Positions 8,746 to 15,923 of a stretch of 28,866 bases of DNA are shown here, in pieces. The stretch is from NCBI GenBank assembly GCA_037382205.1, contig JARRQD010000056.1, positions 1-28,866 on the forward strand, given 5' to 3'. Source of the stretch: Thiodiazotropha sp037382205 (GTDB taxonomy: Bacteria > Pseudomonadota > Gammaproteobacteria > Chromatiales > Chromatiaceae). A model generated the notes under the pieces. That model worked only from the letters and a program-made list of their open reading frames with translations. It was not told the DNA's origin and searched no databases. The number at the start of each line of letters is the position of its first letter. Positions within the stretch are counted from its first letter, which is position 1. Both the position numbers and the translations under genes were made by a program.

Positions 8746-8765
8746 CCTGAATCCTTGGATTCAGG
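8746..8765 (-). other. Leader hairpin just above the gcvT ribosome binding site
   Basis: CCTGAATC (8746-8753) and GATTCAGG (8758-8765) form a perfect 8-bp stem with a 4-base loop, in the read-through leader between the riboswitch terminator and the gcvT Shine-Dalgarno sequence. There is no T tract, so it is not a terminator. A 5' end-stabilising stem or a translation-level element is possible. The function is inferred. Confidence 0.5.
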
Positions 8766-8773
8766 TTAAATAC

Positions 8774-8812
8774 AAAAAAAGGGCGGCGCGGATGAGACCA
8801 TCCGCGCCGCCC
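8774..8812 (-). terminator. Riboswitch-associated intrinsic terminator (attenuator) before gcvT
   Basis: The minus-strand RNA forms a perfect 14-bp GC-rich stem (plus-strand arms 8781-8794 and 8799-8812, 4-base loop) followed by seven U (8774-8780). It begins directly after the 3' side of the second glycine aptamer and ends 47 bases before the gcvT ATG. This placement is what a transcriptional expression platform should look like. In known gcv glycine riboswitches, ligand favours read-through. Confidence 0.92.
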
Positions 8813-9050
8813 CTCTGTCCAAAACCTGAGAGTTTGGCGCATCTCATCAAGGCTGTTCGACAACCTGCTGCGCGCCTGCCCCGTCGGTGGGTGTATCACA
8901 CCACTCTCCAGAGTCGACCTAAGCCCTTACTATTTTATGGCTTCTCCCCACGGTCCTTTATACCTGAGCGATTCCGGGCGGGTTTGCGCCTTCGGCGTCG
9001 GCCTGGTGTACGATTGCGCACCAAATCCGAACTCTCCCACGGGGGTGGAT
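8813..9050 (-). ncRNA. Tandem glycine riboswitch
   Basis: Two glycine aptamers lie in series on the minus strand above gcvT. Aptamer 1 (about 8944-9047) carries GGGAGAG, then GCCGAAGGCGCAAACC (8981-8996), then CTCAGGTATAAAGGACC. Aptamer 2 (about 8813-8914) carries CTCTGGAGAGTGG (8901-8913), then CACCGACGGGGCAGG (8875-8889), then AAACTCTCAGG and GGACAGAG (8813-8820). These match the conserved glycine-aptamer order: GGAGAG, CCGAAGGxGCAA, CTCAGG, GGACAGAG. CTCTG and CAGAG close P1 of aptamer 2. The linker is roughly 25-30 bases. Aptamer 2 has GAC in place of the usual GAA in its core. Glycine binding is expected to let transcription pass the terminator. Edges are approximate. Confidence 0.93.
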
Positions 9051-9059
9051 CGAGGAATG

Positions 9060-9088
9060 ACTATACCTTGCTGTCGGGCCGTTGCCAA
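9060..9088 (-). promoter_or_regulatory. Sigma70-type promoter of the gcv operon
   Basis: The minus strand reads TTGGCA (9083-9088), a 17-base spacer, then TATAGT (9060-9065). Each box differs from consensus at one base. Predicted transcription begins near 9053, just before the first riboswitch aptamer. This gives gcv its own start independent of ubiI. Confidence 0.75.
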
Positions 9089-9136
9089 TTGGCAAATACC
9101 TCATAATCTGTCAGCCGATTTTTTTCGCACTCAGAG

Positions 9137-10348
9137 TCAGCGGGCCAATCTGGGTCTGTCACCAGTCATCCCCATGGCACGCCTTATCATCTGGTGCTTG
9201 AGGAATCCGCAACGATCAGCAAGGTTCAAACCCAGGTTTCTGATCAGTTGCAGCGGTGGCACTTCATTACTAAACAACCGTTTAAAGCCATCCATCGCGC
9301 CTAACATAGCGATATTCGCCCCCTTCCGGGCCCGCTCATAACGACGCAGGGTCGCCACGGATCCAATCGACCTGCCCGCCTCAGCTGCATCGATCAAGAC
9401 ATCGGCCAGGGTCATGGCATCCATCAGGCCCAGGTTGACCCCCTGCCCCGCCAAAGGATGCATCGCATGGGCGGCATCACCGATCAGCGCCAGTCCCGGT
9501 TGGATATAGGTCTCTGCATGTTCGAGCCGCAGGGGAAACAGACCTCGGGGGCCAATCTCCTGAATCCTACCCAAAACCGCCTCACTGGCCTGAGTCAATT
9601 GCTGACAAAAATCTTCATCACTGAGCGACATCAATGACTCCCCAAGTGTCGGACTGGTCGACCAGACAATGGAGCAGCGACCATCGTCGATCGGTAGCAG
9701 TGCAAGTGGCCCGGAACTCATGAAACGCTGCCGGGCGGTCTTATCATGAAACCGTTCCGGAGTAATGGTGGCAACAATCGCATGCTGGTCATACTCCCAA
9801 CCCTTAGTCTCAATCCCAGCCAGATGCCTGATCTCAGAGTCCCGACCATCGGCGGCCACAATCAACTTGGCAGTCAGTCGCTCACCACTTTGCAATAACA
9901 CTTCAGGCGCCTCGCCCAACAGTAGATTGCTGACTCTTTCCGGATAACGTAACTGGACATTGGGATAGGACTCCAGCCGCTCCCACAGAGCCAACTGGGT
10001 AACCCGGTTTTCGACAATATGGCCCAGATCTGTTTCACCGATCTCTTCAGCACTGAAATGGATCCGCCCATTACCCCCGGCATCCCACACCTCCATTTTG
10101 TCATAGGTACTGACCCGCATTTCCAGCATGCGCGACCAGGCCTGCAGATTTTCCAAGATTCGCTGCGAGGCGCGGGTCAATGCAGAAACCCGCAGATCCA
10201 CCTCCTCATCTGGCCAACTGCGTGCGGGCTCGCGAACATCAACAACCGTTACCTCAATGCCAGCCTCCGCCATCGCACAAGCCAAAGCACTGCCAACCAT
10301 CCCGCCGCCAACAATCAGTAGCTCGGTAGTCGATTCGGAATTTGTCAT
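9137..10348 (-). CDS. ubiI: UbiH/UbiF/VisC-family FAD monooxygenase (UbiI-type ubiquinone hydroxylase)
   Basis: This is a flavin-dependent aromatic hydroxylase of ubiquinone synthesis. UbiI (VisC) adds the C5 hydroxyl to the prenylated ring. The 403 residues have the N-terminal FAD Rossmann motif LLIVGGGMVGSALA, the middle motif RVSALTRASQRIL, and MEVWDAGGNGRIHF followed by LGHIVENRVTQLALW, which is close to UbiI in arrangement. The C-terminal FAD motif is LIGDAAHAMHPLAGQGVNLG. Its ATG overlaps the end of ubiH by 4 bases, so the two are coupled. Assignment as UbiI rather than UbiF or UbiL is inferred from the EVWD and HIVEN segments and from position beside ubiH and pepP. Confidence 0.88.
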   Translation of the reverse strand: MTNSESTTELLIVGGGMVGSALACAMAEAGIEVTVVDVREPARSWPDEEVDLRVSALTRASQRILENLQAWSRMLEMRVSTYDKMEVWDAGGNGRIHFSAEEIGETDLGHIVENRVTQLALWERLESYPNVQLRYPERVSNLLLGEAPEVLLQSGERLTAKLIVAADGRDSEIRHLAGIETKGWEYDQHAIVATITPERFHDKTARQRFMSSGPLALLPIDDGRCSIVWSTSPTLGESLMSLSDEDFCQQLTQASEAVLGRIQEIGPRGLFPLRLEHAETYIQPGLALIGDAAHAMHPLAGQGVNLGLMDAMTLADVLIDAAEAGRSIGSVATLRRYERARKGANIAMLGAMDGFKRLFSNEVPPLQLIRNLGLNLADRCGFLKHQMIRRAMGMTGDRPRLAR

Positions 10349-11565
10349 AGTGATACTCCTCTAGCCAGTTTGGAAAGGCGTCCATTCAGTCCCATGAATT
10401 GCCTGGCGACCTGATGTTTGAGCCCCGGCATCAGATCAAGACCAACCAAGCCGAGATTGCGCATGATACGCAAAGGCCTGAATGGGTTTGCAAACAGACG
10501 CGCCAAACTGTCGGTGATCGCGGCCACCCGATTCTGATCCAGCTCACGCCAGTTGCGATACTCATTAAGTAGCTCTAGATCACCAGGATCCCGGCCCTTA
10601 TTTGATCCCTCAACCAGTAGATCTGCCAACCCAGCGACATCCCTTAAGCCAAGATTGAATCCCTGCCCGGTAACCGGATGTATCGCATGGGCCGCATTAC
10701 CGATTAAGGCAACACGGGGTCTGACCTGTTCAATGGCCTGGCTTAGACGCAATGGATAGGCCACCCGTTTACCCAACTGTTGCAACCTTCCCAACCGATA
10801 ACCGAAACGATCCTGTAAGCGATCCAGAAATGCGCAATCGCTCACTCCTATTAAATCGGCCACCTGATGATCTTCAGCGGTCCATACCATGGAGAGTCGC
10901 TCATCTGTCATTGGCAATAGGGCCAATGGGCCCGTATCGGTGAAGCGCTCATACGCCACAGATTGATGCCCATGCTCACTGCTCAGATTGGCAATGATCG
11001 CTGTCTGCCCATAACTTTTCTCTTTTAGAGGAATCGATAGGAATCGGCGAACCAGTGAATCCCCACCATCCGCCGCAACCAATAATCGGCTTTTGACATG
11101 ACTCTCAGCGCCGTCCTGTTCGAGTTTAACCTCCACACTGTTGTCTGAAACGTTGAAACTCTTTAATTGTGCCGGGCAGATCAGCTGCACATCCTGACGC
11201 TGATCAAGCTGCTTCAGCAATACATTGCCAAGCGCCCGTGCTGTCACCACATATCCCAAAGCATCAACACCTTCCTGGCGGTGATTCAAGCGGGTAAAAC
11301 CAAAATGGCCACGATCGGAGATATGGATATCCAGGATGGGTTGAGCAACGGATTCGATATCCCCCCAGACGCCCATTGCATCAAGAATCAGCCGACTGCC
11401 CCAAGAAAGCGCGATGACCCGGTCATCATAGCTGGGTTGACTGGTAGAGCTCAGTGGCCAGGCCTCTACCACACCAATCTCATACCCATGCCCACTCAAT
11501 GCATGAGCCAGACTGGCGCCCACCATGCCGCCGCCAATGATCAGAATATCGTATTGTTCACTCAT
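10345..11565 (-). CDS. ubiH: 2-octaprenyl-6-methoxyphenol hydroxylase (UbiH)
   Basis: UbiH is a FAD monooxygenase that hydroxylates C1 of the ubiquinone precursor ring, working with the Ubi complex at the inner membrane face. The 406 residues begin MSEQYDILIIGGGMVGASLA (FAD Rossmann motif). YDDRVIALSWGSR and IHISDRGHFGF are UbiH-like, and the second FAD motif is LIGNAAHAIHPVTGQGFNLG with LRD next. Length is typical. It overlaps ubiI by 4 bases. It lies 259 bases below pepP, a larger gap than usual in this cluster, with a possible promoter inside. Confidence 0.92.
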   Translation of the reverse strand: MSEQYDILIIGGGMVGASLAHALSGHGYEIGVVEAWPLSSTSQPSYDDRVIALSWGSRLILDAMGVWGDIESVAQPILDIHISDRGHFGFTRLNHRQEGVDALGYVVTARALGNVLLKQLDQRQDVQLICPAQLKSFNVSDNSVEVKLEQDGAESHVKSRLLVAADGGDSLVRRFLSIPLKEKSYGQTAIIANLSSEHGHQSVAYERFTDTGPLALLPMTDERLSMVWTAEDHQVADLIGVSDCAFLDRLQDRFGYRLGRLQQLGKRVAYPLRLSQAIEQVRPRVALIGNAAHAIHPVTGQGFNLGLRDVAGLADLLVEGSNKGRDPGDLELLNEYRNWRELDQNRVAAITDSLARLFANPFRPLRIMRNLGLVGLDLMPGLKHQVARQFMGLNGRLSKLARGVSL

Positions 11566-11642
11566 ACAAGACCACGTTTATCACAGGCAATCGGATTGTT
11601 GCAAAAACCGAATAGGAGAGTCTGTCGTTCCATCCTAATTCC

Positions 11643-11671
11643 TTATAATAGAAAAATGACCATTTTAGCAA
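11643..11671 (-). promoter_or_regulatory. Possible promoter for ubiH-ubiI
   Basis: The minus strand reads TTGCTA (11666-11671), a 17-base spacer, then TTATAA (11643-11648). The overlapping TATTAT at 11645-11650 would give a 15-base spacer. It lies in the 259-base gap between pepP and ubiH. The match is modest, so this is only a candidate. Confidence 0.3.
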
Positions 11672-11824
11672 ATCGTGTTTTTTACTCGATTGCAAGACCT
11701 ACTCAGCGGATCACAATAAACGTTGCTTACTCGGTGTATCTGGTGGGGCCCTGCCCTAGCGAAACCGTTGAATGACATCAAAACTTTGGGGACTCGCTTG
11801 AGCAAGTTCAATTCGGGCTAGACA

Positions 11825-13090
11825 CTAGGCCATGATCGATTCAATCTCTTCAACCGACTTAGGTGCATCTTTAGACAATACCTCACAACCCTCTTTGGTA
11901 ACCACCACATCATCCTCGATACGGATACCAATATTCCACCACTTCTTTGCAACACCTTTGCTGCCGATTGGAATATACAGACCAGGCTCAACGGTTAGCG
12001 CCATACCAGGCTCAAACATTCGCCAGGCGCCGTCCACCTTGTAATCCCCAACATCATGAACATCCATTCCCAACCAGTGACCGGTACGATGGGGAAAGAA
12101 GGGTTTGTATTTCTCTTCGCGGATCGATTTCGCCAATGTACCTTTGATAATCCCAAGCTTAATCAGACCACGGGTCATCGTTCTAACAGCGGCATCGTGT
12201 GGTTGATTCCAGTGATTACCCGGCTTGACCTTAGCAATCGCCGCCTCCTGGGCGGCCAGCACCAACTCATAGAGCTGACGCTGTGGCTCTGTGAATCGAC
12301 CGTTCACCGGATAGCTGCGGGTTATGTCAGAGGCATAGTAGTCATACTCACAACCCGCATCGATGAGCAACATCTGCTTCGTCTGGACCTGACAGCTGTT
12401 ATCGATGTAGTGCAAAGTACAGGCATTGGCGCCCGCTCCAACAATCGGCGGATAGGCTTGCGACCTACCACCCTGATGAGTGCACTCTCTGACAAACTCA
12501 GCTTCCAGTTGATACTCCCATGCGCCAGGTTTGCAGCTCTGCATAACCTTTTTATGTGCCTTTGCAGAGATACGGGCGGCCTGCCTCATAACTTTCAACT
12601 CAGAGCGACTCTTATAGAGCCGCATCTCATGCAGATAGTGATCAAGTGCAATAATCTCTACTGGCCCCTGGGCGCCGCCGCGTGATTCACATCGAATCGC
12701 ATTGATCCATTCTGAGAGCCGTTTATCGAATTTTGGATTGCAACCCATAACATAGAATATCCGCTCACACTGCTCCAGCATGCGGGGCAAGATATCATTC
12801 AGATCACCAATCGGGAATGAGTCATCAGCGCCATACTTTTCACAGGCGCCTTGTTGTCCCGCACGGGCGCCATCCCACAACTCTTTTTGTGGATCAGCCT
12901 CACGATTGAAGAGAATATACTCAGCCTGTTTACGCCCGGGTATTAAAACCAGAACAGCTTCAGGTTCAGAAAACCCGGTCAAGTAGTAAAAATCACTGTC
13001 TGGGCGGTAGGGAAAGTGGACATCCCGGTTGCGAATCAACAGTGGCGCAGTAGGCAAAATCGCAATACTGCCAGGCCCCATCATACGCAT
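11825..13090 (-). CDS. pepP: Xaa-Pro aminopeptidase (PepP), start uncertain
   Basis: PepP is a dinuclear-metal aminopeptidase P that cleaves N-terminal residues followed by proline. The pita-bread catalytic domain is intact. Expected metal ligands are Asp in LLIDAGCEYD, Asp in SDITRSYP, His in HRTGHWLGMDVHDVGD, Glu in LTVEPGLY and Glu in IRIEDDVVV. From the ATG at 13090 the protein has 421 residues and starts MRMMGPGSIAILP, which is shorter at the N-terminus than family members. Conserved-looking NRRRREL is encoded just upstream in frame, but a TGA precedes it and only CTG is available as a start. There is no Shine-Dalgarno before 13090. It overlaps the ygfB frame by 98 bases. A frameshift at this junction, or coupled translation, is possible. 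Confidence 0.85.
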   Translation of the reverse strand: MRMMGPGSIAILPTAPLLIRNRDVHFPYRPDSDFYYLTGFSEPEAVLVLIPGRKQAEYILFNREADPQKELWDGARAGQQGACEKYGADDSFPIGDLNDILPRMLEQCERIFYVMGCNPKFDKRLSEWINAIRCESRGGAQGPVEIIALDHYLHEMRLYKSRSELKVMRQAARISAKAHKKVMQSCKPGAWEYQLEAEFVRECTHQGGRSQAYPPIVGAGANACTLHYIDNSCQVQTKQMLLIDAGCEYDYYASDITRSYPVNGRFTEPQRQLYELVLAAQEAAIAKVKPGNHWNQPHDAAVRTMTRGLIKLGIIKGTLAKSIREEKYKPFFPHRTGHWLGMDVHDVGDYKVDGAWRMFEPGMALTVEPGLYIPIGSKGVAKKWWNIGIRIEDDVVVTKEGCEVLSKDAPKSVEEIESIMA

Positions 13091-13664
13091 CAGCTCGCGA
13101 CGACGGCGGTTTCAATTCTCCCCGTATCTCATACAACTCTTCCCACATCAGCAGTGTGACCACCTTTAAGAACTCCTGTAATTCCGCATAGGCCACCTCT
13201 GTCGCTTCACCCGACTCAAGCTGGTCATAATCCAGACGAGTGAAGTGTGTCAGATCATGAATCGCCTCTTTGCTATCCCCTGATAGCATCTGTTCAGTCA
13301 CACCCGCCAGCCCAAGCCCATACAGATAACCTTCACACCATTCACTGAGCGCTTTTGCCCTGGTTGAAATCGACTCATCATCGTCAGGAAGTAGAGGCAT
13401 GAATGCGAGCTCTTCCTGAGCGATTTGATGTTTTACGGCATAATAAAGTTGCCCGATCAATTCTCGGGCCTCCTGTGCCAGAAGATCCTCTTCAGGCCAG
13501 GCTTGAATAAAAGCGGTAATCCAATCCACCGCCACCTCGGAAGAGCCTGCGCAAATCAAGCCACTGATCACACCATGCAGCTCACCGGCGCCGATATCTG
13601 CACTCATGCTACCAAGCAGTTTATCGAGGCGTTGGTACTCAGGCATCTCACTCGTTGCTAACAT
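12993..13664 (-). CDS. ygfB: YgfB/UPF0149 family protein with long C-terminal extension
   Basis: This is a YecA/YgfB (UPF0149) family protein, all-helical and of poorly known function, usually encoded above pepP as here. The ATG at 13664 (MLATSEMPEYQRLDKLLG) follows AAAGAGA. A GTG start 13 codons earlier lacks a ribosome site. The body has the family features GELHGVISGLICAG (near 27-40), a helical middle, and WCEGYLYGLGL. It totals 223 residues, whereas homologues I know run to about 190. The last ~38 residues (after IRGELKPP) are read out of frame over the beginning of pepP and are rich in Ser, Ala, Cys and Pro, so they look like non-native sequence. See the junction finding. Confidence 0.82.
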   Translation of the reverse strand: MLATSEMPEYQRLDKLLGSMSADIGAGELHGVISGLICAGSSEVAVDWITAFIQAWPEEDLLAQEARELIGQLYYAVKHQIAQEELAFMPLLPDDDESISTRAKALSEWCEGYLYGLGLAGVTEQMLSGDSKEAIHDLTHFTRLDYDQLESGEATEVAYAELQEFLKVVTLLMWEELYEIRGELKPPSSRADAYDGAWQYCDFAYCATVDSQPGCPLSLPPRQ

Positions 13665-13858
13665 TTTATCTCTTTCAGGCCTCTCAATTGATCGTCTACT
13701 CACCCAAGTATGTCCCGTCCAGCAGCAATCTGCCAGCCAATATTCCAGAAAATAGTGATATCCTTATCAACAGGGCCCGTTGAACAGGCACTTTTCTTGA
13801 GTTTGCTAAACATCTGATTTTAAATGACAGACCTGTCAACTTAGTTGGCTGACCTGAG

Positions 13859-13888
13859 TTGCACGGCAATGATTACCATTAATATCCT
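13859..13888 (+). promoter_or_regulatory. Possible promoter for the coiled-coil gene and zapA
   Basis: The plus strand reads TTGCAC (13859-13864), an 18-base spacer, then TATCCT (13883-13888), about 100 bases above the first start codon of the pair. The overlapping TAATAT at 13880 has a 15-base spacer. The match is weak and is given only as the best candidate in the 284-base divergent region. Confidence 0.3.
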
Positions 13889-13987
13889 GTAGAAACTGCC
13901 GACAGAGATACAGGGAATATAGATTCGAATCATATCATGCAGTTATAGAGATTGACCCACCACAAACTGCCCACTATATTGATGCCC

Positions 13988-14221
13988 ATGACCGAAAAAG
14001 AGACACAAAATCCAACCGAACTGGACCTCCAGGCTCTCGAAGTCCGGGTAGAAGAGCTAATTCGCGCCTGTTCCTACCTCAAAGATGAAAATAAGTCCCT
14101 CCGCATTAGACAAGATAACCTTGTGGCAGAGCGGGCAGCATTGATCGAGAAAACCGAGCTGGCAAGAACGCGTGTCGAAGCCATGATCACCCGCCTCAAA
14201 TCCATGGAAACCCCCCAGTGA
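13988..14221 (+). CDS. Small coiled-coil protein, TIGR02449-type (ZapB-like)
   Basis: This 77-residue protein is almost entirely predicted coiled coil: a heptad pattern runs from LDLQALEVRVEELIRACSYL through LKDENKSLRIRQDNLVAERA to RTRVEAMITRLKSME. It resembles the small ZapB-like family (TIGR02449) commonly found directly above zapA in Gammaproteobacteria. A role in cell division is inferred from that position and fold, not shown. Alternative starts are an ATG two codons earlier (13982) or further up, and no strong ribosome site distinguishes them. Its TGA overlaps the zapA GTG start (GTGA), so the two genes are translationally coupled. Confidence 0.8.
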   Translation: MTEKETQNPTELDLQALEVRVEELIRACSYLKDENKSLRIRQDNLVAERAALIEKTELARTRVEAMITRLKSMETPQ

Positions 14222-14532
14222 ATAGCAACACTCTGCCTGTAACCGTATCAATTCTCGACAAGGAGTACCGCATATCCTGCCAACCAGATGAGCGAGAGTC
14301 TCTTTTGCAGGCAGCGGCTTATGTGGATGGCCAGATGCGCGAAATCCGTCAGGCAGGTCGAATCATTGGAGCTGAGCGTATCGCAGTGATGACGGCCCTG
14401 AATATTGCCAACGATCTGCTGCTGGGCCAGAAAACCAAGGAAGATGGCTCACAAAACATCTCCCGAAGGATCAAAACACTGCAAGACAAAATTGAGATTG
14501 CCCTCAATACAACTAATCAGATGGAACTTTAA
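14218..14532 (+). CDS. zapA: Cell division protein ZapA
   Basis: ZapA bundles FtsZ protofilaments and stabilises the Z ring at mid-cell. It has 104 residues starting with GTG at 14218. The N-terminal globular part is VTVSILDKEYRISCQPDERE followed by SLLQAAAYVDGQMREIR, then GAERIAVMTALNIANDLL, a family hallmark. A C-terminal coiled coil runs from about residue 75 to the end. Its start overlaps the stop of the preceding coiled-coil gene by 3 bases. It lies above 6S RNA, the order also seen in E. coli (zapA-ssrS-fau). Confidence 0.95.
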   Translation: MNSNTLPVTVSILDKEYRISCQPDERESLLQAAAYVDGQMREIRQAGRIIGAERIAVMTALNIANDLLLGQKTKEDGSQNISRRIKTLQDKIEIALNTTNQMEL

Positions 14533-14846
14533 TTCACCATCCACTGCACTCTCCAGCCTCCCAGAGGTCATCTGACCATCCCATAGACCAGACCACATAA
14601 CGCCAAACAACCTCCCAGTGACTCGAAGGTGCACACAACAAAGATGTGAGTATTGACGATTTGCCAACCCTCTCCCAAGCCTGATGAACAATGGCGCTTT
14701 CTGACCTAACATTATGATTTCAAAGAGCGCATACACAGAAGCCATCGATAGGCAACATGCTTGCATCCTATTGTATGCCCACTCGTACACAGATGAAGTT
14801 GACGGTTTTAGTTGCCGGTTTAATAAAATAGGTTTAGCCTAATGTT
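14533..14846. other. Gene-free spacer between zapA and 6S RNA
   Basis: No coding sequence is supported here and no intrinsic terminator was found behind zapA. The right end holds candidate promoter boxes for 6S RNA on the plus strand: TTGCCG (14812-14817), a 17-base spacer and TAGCCT (14835-14840), which would start RNA near 14847. TTGACG (14799-14804), a 16-base spacer and TAATAA (14821-14826) would start it slightly upstream. E. coli ssrS also has two promoters, but these boxes are only moderate matches. Confidence 0.4.
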
Positions 14847-15035
14847 GTGGCGCCCCTGTGGTGCATGTTAGCAGCCCGGGTATTTTCTTGAGCCTAATAG
14901 CTACCCTGGGAACATAATGCTATTACCGGTGTGCATGTCCGCTTCTATGCGGAAAGCCTGAGGTACTACTGTTGTTCCCACTTGAACCCTCTGGTTCAAG
15001 AACAAAGGCACGCGACGGCACAAACGGGGGCGTCA
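14847..15035 (+). ncRNA. ssrS: 6S RNA
   Basis: 6S RNA binds sigma70-RNA polymerase by mimicking an open promoter and lowers transcription in stationary phase. Support is both positional (zapA-ssrS-fau order) and structural. The ends pair as a closing stem, GCGCCCC (near 14850-14856) with GGGGGCG (15026-15032). The 3' half has the characteristic small hairpin CTTGAACC-ctct-GGTTCAAG (14981-15000), followed by GGCACGCGACGGCA, the counterpart of the E. coli sequence after its CTTGAACC/GGTTCAAG hairpin. The length of about 189 is close to the 184 of E. coli. Exact ends are estimated. Confidence 0.88.
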
Positions 15036-15240
15036 CCTCTCCCCCCTTACTAAACGCTTTTGTATTTACTTAAGCACCAGGACACTACAGAGCATTGTTT
15101 CATCAATGCGCCGAGCGGGTCAGGATCCAACCTATTACCCCGACGATCATAGAGTTCCCTTTCAGCCACCTTGAGTCTGGGCATCAAACTTGCCGTAGTA
15201 CTTCCTACACAAGTTTTAATAACTTAAGTTTCGGAGTTCA

Positions 15241-15515
15241 AAGTTCATCCACAGCCTGTAAACAGGATGGGCATGCCTCATCGGGACTGGCTCGCTGCAA
15301 CCCAGGCTTCTTTCATGGTGAAAAGCCCAAGTCTTGCGAAGAATGAGCAGGCTCATCGCACTATCCGGCCGAAACGGGTTCGCTTTACTACGGACCGATC
15401 TTTCGTTTTCAGTTACTCCTCACCTCTTGGTGACGCAGTTTCTTTCTACTACAGAGCTGTGGCCAACTCTGACACGGACTTTCACCGTGCTGTCTATGTG
15501 CCCTCGTGGGCGTAC
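15241..15515 (-). mobile_element. Possible group II intron 5' domain remnant, no reverse transcriptase
   Basis: Read on the minus strand from 15515, the sequence starts GTACGCCCACGAGGGC. Soon after comes the hairpin CACGG-tgaaagt-CCGTG (15473-15489), which resembles the GUGAAAGUC (epsilon-prime) hairpin near the start of group II intron domain I, whose 5' consensus is GUGYG. Further down come structured segments such as AAGCGAAC and GGCCGGATAGTGCGATGAGCC. I find no reverse transcriptase frame and no domain V hairpin, so an intact intron is excluded. The call rests on my recognition of short motifs. An alternative is a different structured RNA. Confidence 0.4.
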
Positions 15516-15517
15516 TC

Positions 15518-15537
15518 ATTCCGGCGTAGGCCGGAAT
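15518..15537. repeat. REP-like hairpin (ATTCCGGC...GCCGGAAT)
   Basis: ATTCCGGC (15518-15525) and GCCGGAAT (15530-15537) pair perfectly with a 4-base loop and are flanked by TC and CCAG. This resembles the widespread gammaproteobacterial CATTCC...GGAATCCAG repeat. It abuts the presumed 5' end of the intron-like segment. Confidence 0.65.
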
Positions 15538-15923
15538 CCAGGGGAATGTGGCCCTGCCCTCAACAAGCTCTACGGTCATGGTTTCAGTACCTCAGAGGCA
15601 TTAACGAGAGCAAATTCCATGATGACAGAGGTAGATGAATGATAGAGTTTGCAGTTTTGCTCTAATATGAACTCCGAAGCTTGAGTTGATACCAAAGCCT
15701 TCAGGCGGCCTCTCTTTGATTGTTAAGATTGTTAGGCGCTTCGACCATGCCATCTCGATCAAACTACGATTCCCTGAGAAGGGTTATTCTTGCTTAAGCA
15801 GTAACCAGCCGCTTGAAGCCCCTAAGATTCTGATTACTATAGGGACAGACCGCAGACATCGTTATCAGCACGCGTAGGCACACTGCAGCCACCAGTAAAC
15901 TCACCGGGTTACCCAAAATAAAG

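Larger units (their letters stand above)
15221..15687. repeat. 467-bp unit bounded by 20-bp imperfect inverted repeats
   Basis: Left end AACTTAAGTTTCGGAGTTCA (15221-15240) and the reverse complement of 15668-15687 (AACTCAAGCTTCGGAGTTCA) match at 18 of 20 positions, both differences being T/C. No obvious target-site duplication flanks the unit. It could be a MITE-like element, or the two ends could form the closing stem of a long RNA, since both differences still allow G-U pairing in one of the two RNA strands. Confidence 0.65.
15036..15923. other. Unusual non-coding insert between 6S RNA and fau
   Basis: These 888 bases separate ssrS from fau, which are close neighbours in most Gammaproteobacteria. 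Several short overlapping frames exist, but none has a ribosome site or a recognisable protein, so I call none. The stretch contains a 20-bp inverted repeat enclosing 467 bases, a REP-like hairpin, and a minus-strand segment resembling the 5' domain of a group II intron (listed separately). The remainder (15036-15220 and 15688-15923) shows no gene I recognise. The whole looks like accumulated mobile-element debris or a structured RNA unit. Confidence 0.6.

Noticed and set aside
12056..12685. 209-codon plus-strand frame inside pepP, and similar long frames opposite ilvA (17517-18278) and ubiH (11167-11775)
   Set aside because: They lie fully antisense to well-recognised conserved enzymes, lack ribosome sites and have no family-like motifs.
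15267..15638. Open frame of 123 codons on the plus strand (and an overlapping 102-codon frame at 15334-15642) in the ssrS-fau insert
   Set aside because: There is no ribosome site, no recognisable domain, and two frames overlap over the same structured sequence. Frames of this kind commonly arise antisense to structured RNA or intron remnants.
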